NCBI GenBank assembly: GCA_024336345.1
Contig: JANFOG010000011.1
Span: forward strand, 1,178,001 to 1,242,000
Origin: Mariannaea sp. PMI_226
Lineage: Eukaryota; Ascomycota; Sordariomycetes; Hypocreales; Nectriaceae
Reading direction: 5' to 3'
Length of the DNA: 64,000 nt
Part shown: positions 57,730 through 64,000 of the stretch, one piece after another
How positions within the stretch are numbered: position 1 is the first letter of the stretch
Layout: every line of letters begins with the position of its first letter
Made by a program: the position numbers and the translations under genes
Notes under the pieces: generated by a model
The model's database searches: none
What the model was told of the DNA's origin: nothing
Seen by the model: the letters and a program-made list of their open reading frames with translations, nothing else

Positions 57730-59190
57730 ATGGTCTCGTCTTTCAGTAATTCCGCCGTTTGGCTGTACCATGAGTCCGGGATTTCGTCCCTGTATAACAC
57801 CGGCCGTGACGCATGGTTCATCATTCTGTCACGAACATGTCGCATGTTTGCCTTCGGCGCCGTCTCACTCACGATAGCCCTGTTCTTTTCTGAGCTGGGA
57901 TTCTCGGATTTCCAGATCGGCTTGTTCATGACCCTGACTCTCCTCGGTGATGTTTTTCTCGGACTTGTTGTCACACTCATGGCCGATGGACTCGGCCGTC
58001 GGCGCGTGTTGTTCGCTGGTGGCCTTCTCATGGCGATCTCTGGAAGTGTCTTCTTCATCTTCGAAAATTTCTGGATTCTTCTCTTCGCTGCCGTTGTCGG
58101 CGTTGTAAGCGCTGGTGGGGGAGACTTTGGGCCGTTTCGAGCCATTGAAGAATCAATGCTTTCTCACATCACCACCCCCGAGCCGCGACCGCACGTCTTG
58201 TCATGGTACGTGACGAGCTCAAGTCTTGGATCTGCACTCGGGACAGAACTCGCAGGAAGGTTTGTCGAGGCAATGAAAGAGCGTGAAGGATGGACCTTGG
58301 TGAATATTTACCACGCCACTTTCGGCATCTACATCATCATGGGGGGATTAAACATGGTTCTTTCAGCATCAATGAGCAATAAATGCGAAATCGATGAACA
58401 TGGTGATGAAGTGCTAGAGGATGAACTGACCCAAGGTCTGCTTGGTAACTCAGATTCGGATGACACTCCTAACAGTCCAGAAATCCCACAACAATCGTCC
58501 GTGCCGCAAAAGAACACCGGCCGATTTTCCCAAATCTCATCGTCTACGAGATCAGTCATGTACAAACTATGGTTCCTCCTCACTGTCGATTCTCTAGCGG
58601 ATGGCATGGTTTCTTACACTCTTACAACATACTTTCTTGACCGCAAATTCCATGTTTCGAAAGCAACTCTGGGCGACATCATGTCGGCGGCGTATATCCT
58701 TGGGACACTCTCTGGAGTTTTTGCCGGCCCTCTCTCACATCATATTGGTCTCCTCAACACCATGGTCTTCACGCACTTGCCATCCTCCGCAGCTGTCTTG
58801 CTATTCCCGATCCCCAATGGCCTTGTCCTCACCATCATCCTCCTCTTCGTCCGGGTGGGCCTGAACAATATGGACCAGGCACCTAGGGCAGCTTTCATTG
58901 CGGCGATTGTGAAGCCAGAAGAGCGGACAGCAGTCATGGGCATTACGAGTACGCTTCGGACGCTTGCCATGGCTAGTGGTCCATCCTTTACTGGAGCCCT
59001 AGCGGGAAGCGATCGGTTTTGGATTGCTTATGTTGTGGGAGGGTCGCTACGCATTTTGTATGATTTGGGGTTGTGGGCCATGTTCCTGAACGTGAGGTTG
59101 CACGCTCATGAGGCCGGTAAGGAGGATGCTAATCCGCGGCGAGATGTGCCTGATGAGGAGGGAGAGGTAAATCACCAACATGCATCGTGA
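57730..59190 (+). CDS. MFS transporter, substrate unknown
   Basis: This intronless gene encodes 486 residues from the ATG at 57730 (TTGCCATGGTC context). The frame is open to an ATG at 57544, but the extra 62 residues are polar, contain a Lys run from a homopolymer tract, and look like leader. Twelve helices are expected. The first loop carries a classic motif A, MADGLGRRRVLF, and helix 5 is near SWYVTSSSLGSALGTELAGRF. A central acidic Ser/Pro loop (~residues 235-270) separates the halves, and the C-terminal tail is polar and acidic. A related helix set repeats in the second half (LGTLSGVFAGPLSHHIGLLNTMVF). Family members with this pattern occur across ascomycetes, mostly without known substrate. 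It is convergent with the HTH gene. Confidence 0.88.
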   Translation: MVSSFSNSAVWLYHESGISSLYNTGRDAWFIILSRTCRMFAFGAVSLTIALFFSELGFSDFQIGLFMTLTLLGDVFLGLVVTLMADGLGRRRVLFAGGLLMAISGSVFFIFENFWILLFAAVVGVVSAGGGDFGPFRAIEESMLSHITTPEPRPHVLSWYVTSSSLGSALGTELAGRFVEAMKEREGWTLVNIYHATFGIYIIMGGLNMVLSASMSNKCEIDEHGDEVLEDELTQGLLGNSDSDDTPNSPEIPQQSSVPQKNTGRFSQISSSTRSVMYKLWFLLTVDSLADGMVSYTLTTYFLDRKFHVSKATLGDIMSAAYILGTLSGVFAGPLSHHIGLLNTMVFTHLPSSAAVLLFPIPNGLVLTIILLFVRVGLNNMDQAPRAAFIAAIVKPEERTAVMGITSTLRTLAMASGPSFTGALAGSDRFWIAYVVGGSLRILYDLGLWAMFLNVRLHAHEAGKEDANPRRDVPDEEGEVNHQHAS

Positions 59191-59651
59191 ATCAATTTAC
59201 ATTGCGCAGACTTAATCTATACTCATTATGAAAACTTGATTTCCTTTGATAAATGTCTGAATTTGAGATGTTTCAGTCATGTTCGAAAGTTGGGAGCCTA
59301 TTAGGCTTTATGAATGCTTAGGAGTTTGGATTACTATGATGTCGATTGGGCCCTTTCAATGGACAGTCCGAAACCCGACTCGCGGTATCAAGTCTATTAC
59401 TTTCCGCTAGAGAAAGTTATGAATTCGACGGGGTTGAGCAACCACCAACTGCGGAAGTGGAAATGCAGACCTCAGCGGTATTTCATTGGATTTTCCGTAG
59501 ATTATATGTGTCTGAGGAATGCGCCGGGATTGATGTTACTCTGTACATGTGTTCGATAGCAGAAAATAAATTGAATCTTAATCAACAATTCAACGCCAAA
59601 GAATGTGCATCTCTCGTCCTGAAAGATCCCGGAAGATAGAAAATGCCGTCT
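59191..59651. other. Convergent 3' region, no gene seen
   Basis: A 461-bp interval has two overlapping short frames (59314-59639) without motifs. Confidence 0.55.
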
Positions 59652-60032
59652 TCAACAACCTGCCTTTTCTTCTTCTTCATCAACCCAGGCATCCTCGCCG
59701 GCTTCATCTTCCTAAAATTACTAATTGTATTAGTAAATTCTTTTGCAATTAGAACGATCGGGGCGCACCTTGGCAGTCACCTCTGCCTTTGTTTCATTCA
59801 TCTCCTTTGGAGGTCGTCCGCTGCGAGCTGCGTCCTGGAGATGTTCATCACGAAGGACTAAAATGCGATCGTTCGGTTCGAATCCACGTTTGATAGCTCG
59901 GGCAAAAATACGGTTCACTTGACGGATAGAGAGGCCAGTTATTTGTGCCACTTCGGCGGTAGTTTTCCCGCATGCTGGGCTTTTCAGTGCAACAACAGCA
60001 GCTCGAGTCGCGAGATCTGTATTTGGCGGCAT
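59652..60032 (-). CDS. Short HTH protein from Tc1-like transposase, acidic tail
   Basis: The ATG at 60032 begins MPPNTDLATRAAVVALK. A helix-turn-helix follows (GKTTAEVAQITGLSIRQVNRIFARA), then FEPNDRILVLRDEHLQDAARSGRPPK, the usual N-terminal DNA-binding part of fungal Tc1/mariner-type transposases. No DDE catalytic domain follows. Unspliced, the frame stops at 59730 after a segment (AKVRPDRSN) that still resembles the transposase. If a 57-bp GT-AG intron at 59712-59768 is removed (donor GTGCGC, branch ACTAATAC, acceptor TTTTAG), exon 60032-59769 joins 59711-59652 in phase 0 and adds an acidic tail, EDEAGEDAWVDEEEEKAGC, giving 107 residues. I favour the spliced form but cannot prove it. It is either a truncated relic or a retained DNA-binding protein. 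Confidence 0.6.
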
Positions 60033-60671
60033 TTTGGATCTCAAGAACCCTTGGAATAAGGGGGCAATGAAGATGGAACAGGATGCCTAGTCGAATAGTT
60101 GCGGTGTAACCTCTTTGCTTTCTTTTTCTTTCAGTTGTGGCTGCGTCTAGCGTCATGTGTGATATCGGTCCAGCTCTTCAGGACATGGCTTTTGAATGGC
60201 TTCCCCCTGGCAGAACAGAAATGGGGAGATCCTGAGAGCAAGTCAGCCAACTGGCAATCTCGTGTTTGTCTCTGTCTTGTTGCACCATCACAACCTAGGA
60301 GTCTTTCAAATGCGTGTGAAATTAATAATAAGACGTCTTTCCGCCGGCTAATTTGCAGTTTTCTGAAATTTCGCATTCAATAAACACAATGAATGATGAA
60401 GCTCGTATTTATTTGCTTGCTGCATTCTGTTCATTAGATAGATCACAATTTCCTGAACTCTCTCTTTCCATCTCCTCACAAATACTAATGTCGATATATC
60501 GAGTTCTCGCCGCATCATTTCCGTGCCCAGCCTGTTCCAGGAATTTAAAAAAAAATTAAGAATAAATGCGGAGTGCTCTACTTTCTTTTTGAATAAAGCT
60601 CCATTCTCAAGCCTTTCTAAATCAGCCAATCTTCAGCTCTCTAACACATTTCTTATACATGCTGTGTACAA
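60033..60671. other. Intergenic, no gene seen
   Basis: A 639-bp AT-rich interval lies between the start of the HTH gene and the end of the permease gene. No terminal inverted repeat of a transposon was found by eye. Confidence 0.5.
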
Positions 60672-62394
60672 CTAGATAAAGTTGCGCTGTCTCGCACGGT
60701 AATAGACAAGGCCAAGAATCCACAGTGTAACGATAATGAATGCCTGACCCAGCGCGAAAACGGCTCCTCTAACGACAACAAAGCCGCTGACAAGGAGGAA
60801 GACGACGTGGTTGAAAATCCAAGGTCTATATGGCCGAACTAGATTGGGCTCCCGATAGCGCAAAATTGCCGCGCCGAGTACGGTGAAGAAGAAGAAAGAG
60901 TACTCTCCAAGCCCATTGAGCGTAAGAAGTGCTCGGAAGTTGCCGAGGAGGATATAAATGGTAGCAATAATAGTGGAAAGTACGATGGCATTCACCGGAG
61001 CATCAGACGAGCCGTCAGTGGCGGGCTTTGTCCCAAGTTTACCGACGACGGTGAAAATCCGTGGAATCCAAGATCGGTTAGCTGCGGCAACAGTCATTCG
61101 ACTGGCAACGAAACTGTTTCCCAACAAAGATCCAGCAACGACAAGGCAGATGAAGGCCGCAGCCAAGATACCGAATCCTTTGCCCAGCAGGCGCGTGATG
61201 GCCGACTATTTTTGGAGCCGCATGTCAGCTATTTCCTTTGCAAGGCTTCATAATAGAGGCTCGATATACTCACCACAGCTACGCTATCGGTTGTGGATAC
61301 TACGTCCCAAGGCAAGAGAATGTAGTAACCAGCATTGGCGGCCAAGAAACAAATAATAGCAGTCGGAATGGAGCTGTTGATGGCGAGAGGCAACTGTCGA
61401 GCCGGCTCAGAGAGTTCTGCTGAGACATAAATGGCCTGCAAGATTGGGTGAATAAACGCTTCTCTCGATACGATGATATAAGTCTCACCTTGTCCCATCC
61501 AGAGTAAGCCCACAATGCTCCGTACAAAGCGGCAGAATAGTGACCGAAGATTTCCCACTGAGACAGGCTGGTCCAATCGGTCTCGCTGCCGTCGGGATTA
61601 TAGCTCCTACGGTATGCAAACCATGCCTTAGTGAACCAATCACGACCACCGATATCTCGGTCAGGTTGGGAGACTTGGACTGCAACAACAGCGAGTGCAG
61701 CAACAACAACGGCAGCGATGCTGGTAAACTTGAGAACAACGAAAAAGCTGTTGAGTCGTGTACTGGCTTTGGTGCTTATCGAGTTCGCAATGCTAATGAG
61801 AATCAAGACAAAAATGGAGAGAATCTTGTGTGACAAATTCCCAGCTTCATCAATGACGCCAGCAGCTGAGTAGGCGCTCTCCACAAACACGATACTTAGG
61901 ATTGCGAGAGTTGCAGGCATAATCGCGACAATCCACGTCCAGGCGGCGAGGAAGCCATACACATCGCCATAAATATGGCAAAGATAAGGCTGAACCCCCC
62001 CTTGAGTTGGTGTTAGCAACGAGCACACGGTGATCATGGCACCCACCAATTTCATCAATCGAATAGTTATTTACTGACCTTCACCAGGAATCGCTGTGCC
62101 GAGCTCCGCGAAAATGCTGGCACCCGTCCATGCTAAAATACCGCCTACAAGCCAGACGATGAGGGCGATGCCTGGAGATGGCACATTGGTGTCAATTGAG
62201 CCTGGAGATGTGAAAACGCCGCTGCCAATGACGATGCTGATCACGATGCCGAAAGCCTCGATAGCGCCGAGATTCCGGGTGAATGTTGGCCGAGGCTGTT
62301 GCTCTGCGACGACGGCATCGATATCATCGCGAGGCTCTTCTTGATCCGACAAAAGCGGTCGCTGAGTAACGTCGTCTAGTTCACCCCGCGCCAT
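60672..62394 (-). CDS. Amino-acid permease, LAT/methionine-permease type (APC)
   Basis: Four exons encode 507 residues: 62394-62079, 62000-61489, 61435-61274 and 61205-60672. Introns are 62001-62078, 61436-61488, 61206-61273, all GT-AG. A polar N-terminus leads to the APC opening AIEAFGIVISIVIGSGVFTSPG, the ligand-binding unwound helix 1 of L-type transporters. Then come AIPGEGGVQPYLCHIYGD, the GALWAYSGWDKAIYVSAEL segment of helix 6, and GKGFGILAAAFICLVVAGSLLGN. Twelve helices are expected. Fungal relatives are the MUP1/MUP3 methionine permeases and other LAT-like transporters of neutral amino acids in the plasma membrane. A run of seven C (62 kb plus strand 61995-62001) spans the first acceptor site, which makes this junction sensitive to sequencing error. 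Confidence 0.92.
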
Positions 62395-63072
62395 GATTTG
62401 TTTATCGTGATAATAAAGGGAGGGAGGAAACGATGTGCTAAAAGGACAGCTTAGAAATTGGGATTGATGACTCGCCGGCTAATACTCGGCGATGGCGTGA
62501 TGAAGCCGCTGCTTCTCCTTGGGGAAGGAACGTGGATCAGCTTAGGAGCATTATTGGGGGGGAGGGGGGAGGTTTAGGTACCTTGAGCAAGGGTGCTACC
62601 CTATAACTCGTCCTGGCGCTCAAGAAAAAACAACATTGTTATATCTACCTAGGCTATGAGATTCAATATATTTAATGGCCACATTCAAATGCTTTTTCTA
62701 AGTGGCAGCTGTGTATACAAGTACCTTTTTTTTTCTGACCTGCTTTCTGCAAGGTACCTAGGATGGATTTGTTGCTGATATCTCTTCCCAAGGCACATGC
62801 CTCACAGTTAACGTGTGCGAAACATAACTTGTCCTACTAAGAGATATTGATTGTCCTGTACCTACACCAAAATACCCATCCCAAATTCATACTCCTTTGG
62901 TAACCCGTTACTATGACCACGCTGCGAATATTGATAGGTACTTCCCAAGATCCTCTTCAATTGGTGGCACAAATTCCCGATATTGCCCATCTCAAACGAA
63001 CGCCTTGGCCCGATTCTCGGCCTGAACATGGTCCTGTACACCCATCTACTCCCAACGCTGAATGCCTCTGCC
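62395..63072. promoter_or_regulatory. Promoter of the permease gene
   Basis: A 678-bp interval is upstream of the permease and downstream of the RING gene. It has a run of G at about 62557-62570 and several GGTACCT/ACCTAGG motifs (62574, 62647, 62754). No gene is seen. Confidence 0.5.
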
Positions 63073-63930
63073 CTATTCTCTCGTAGTATACATCTTGATA
63101 AGTTTTCCCATGGGAGCTCTGCACATGGGGCAGAGTGCTTGGTTCGACATCGCGCACCGTTGCTGGCACTGCCAGCGTATTAGGCAACGATTGCAAAATT
63201 GATGGCCGCATTCGGTGACGGTGTCATTCTCTCGCTCGTAGCACATTGAGCATTGCCTCACGGCCTTTTCCTGCTTGAGAGCAGACTTGAGCTCGCGAAC
63301 TTGTGTCTTCAATCCTGCCATCTTCTCCCTCAGCTGGCCGAGTTGTTCTTCCAAAGGCAGATTCTCATTGATGTCGTCAATCTCGTCTAGCGATGGCAGA
63401 GAGTCGGGAGTTGGCGCACGATTAACCGAACCAACTGGAGCGACATCCGACCTATCTGATCGGAGCAAGAGAACAGACGCATCCAGCTGCGGTTGGGAGC
63501 TGTCTGAGTCTTCTGTGTGGAAGACGATGAACTCTGGGCTTGACCTTCCCGATTCCAACTCGACCTGATCCATGAAGTCTCGGAAGGGGACATAACTTAT
63601 GAAGTCCTCTCGCTGCTCCCAGGATTCCCAACGATCAATGGATTGGTCATGCATATAGGGTTGCGGAGGAGAGGGTGGTGCAGAGAGGAAGCCGAGGTAG
63701 TCTCTGGGTTGGTGGTCCTGGAGGTTCTGATGGGCGGAACGAGGGGCTAGAATGCGTTCTTGCCATAACCGTTCGAGAAAGCTGGTTGATTCTTGTTCTG
63801 ATCGACTATTGAGAAGGGAGAGATGGTTGGAAGCGTTGGCCATATGTTGCCGGAGGGCATCTGCAGAGACGAATTGGCGTTCGCACAATACACAGGACCA
63901 CAGTTCATCGTATAATAGTGAGCCTGTCAT
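63073..63930 (-). CDS. C2H2 plus C-terminal RING-finger protein, likely E3 ligase
   Basis: This single-exon frame encodes 285 residues from the ATG at 63930; more coding exons could lie beyond the window, so the start is provisional. Near the N-terminus a C2H2-type finger is visible (Cys13, Cys16 in SCVLCERQF; His29, His36 in RQHMANASNH). The middle is polar and rich in Ser, Pro and Asp. A short coiled coil (EEQLGQLREKMAGLKTQVREL) precedes a C-terminal C3HC4-type RING, CSMCYERE...CGHQFCNRCLIRW...CPMCRAPMG, with all eight ligands present. C-terminal RINGs of this kind usually recruit E2 enzymes for ubiquitin transfer. Partner and substrate are unknown. The RING is certain; the C2H2 finger is likely. 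Confidence 0.85.
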   Translation of the reverse strand: MTGSLLYDELWSCVLCERQFVSADALRQHMANASNHLSLLNSRSEQESTSFLERLWQERILAPRSAHQNLQDHQPRDYLGFLSAPPSPPQPYMHDQSIDRWESWEQREDFISYVPFRDFMDQVELESGRSSPEFIVFHTEDSDSSQPQLDASVLLLRSDRSDVAPVGSVNRAPTPDSLPSLDEIDDINENLPLEEQLGQLREKMAGLKTQVRELKSALKQEKAVRQCSMCYERENDTVTECGHQFCNRCLIRWQCQQRCAMSNQALCPMCRAPMGKLIKMYTTRE

Positions 63931-64000
63931 TGGAACCTGTTGGAACCCAACGAGCCACCGGCCAAGTGGCCCTTGACGGAAGTGAGGATACCATTGATGC

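Noticed and set aside
41213..63072. Secondary-metabolite biosynthetic cluster
   Set aside because: No PKS, NRPS, terpene synthase, prenyltransferase or pathway regulator is present.
1..64000. CRISPR array, bacterial operon or intact virus
   Set aside because: No regularly spaced repeats, no Shine-Dalgarno-led gene strings and no capsid or polymerase genes; introns show a fungal nuclear genome.

Overview
The window is chromosomal DNA from a filamentous ascomycete, most likely a sordariomycete and probably Hypocreales. The evidence is widely spaced genes on both strands, introns of about 53-101 bp with GT-AG ends and CTAAC/CTGAC-type branch sites, fungal-only families (Tgl4/5-type lipase, YRO2/CarO-type opsin, FAT1, LAT-type permease), nuclear tRNAs with short introns after position 37, and AGGTAC/TACGGAGTA-like motifs scattered between genes. 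I recognise no telomere, rRNA, CRISPR array, bacterial operon or intact virus. Exon boundaries below were built by hand from splice consensus, reading phase and family motifs; every spliced total is a whole number of codons.

Left part (1-26.7 kb). This is mostly a housekeeping arm: a truncated ankyrin-repeat gene; two divergent short-chain dehydrogenases sharing a promoter with a 14-bp palindrome; the GPI-transamidase subunit PIG-S/Gpi17; a FAT1-type very-long-chain acyl-CoA synthetase; a long kelch/BTB protein resembling fission yeast Ral2; a 1-Cys peroxiredoxin; two intron-containing tRNAs (Ser-GCT, Arg-TCG); and a patatin-type triacylglycerol lipase. A 4.4-kb stretch upstream of the kelch gene holds no gene I can recognise.

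Middle part (26.7-41.2 kb). This is a gene-poor island. It carries only an atypical microbial opsin that keeps the retinal lysine but has Glu at the primary proton-acceptor position, a secreted thioredoxin-reductase-like flavoprotein with a CPWC motif, and the frame-broken remains of at least one membrane-protein gene.

Right part (41.2-64 kb). This arm is rich in transporters and small-molecule enzymes: a DHA1-type MFS antiporter, an NmrA-like NAD(P)-binding protein, a mitochondrial-type hotdog thioesterase whose coding frame needs a 9-nt exon followed by a single-nucleotide exon, a fungal PD-(D/E)XK nuclease-like protein, an intronless bacterial-luciferase-like (NtaA/DszA-type) monooxygenase, a GNAT acetyltransferase, a LITAF-domain protein, a monocarboxylate-type MFS, another MFS, a short HTH protein derived from a Tc1-like transposase, a LAT-type amino-acid permease and a C2H2+RING protein. 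No PKS, NRPS or terpene synthase is present, so I do not call a biosynthetic cluster. The most unusual items are the single-nucleotide exon, the Glu-acceptor opsin and the HTH protein with its spliced acidic tail.
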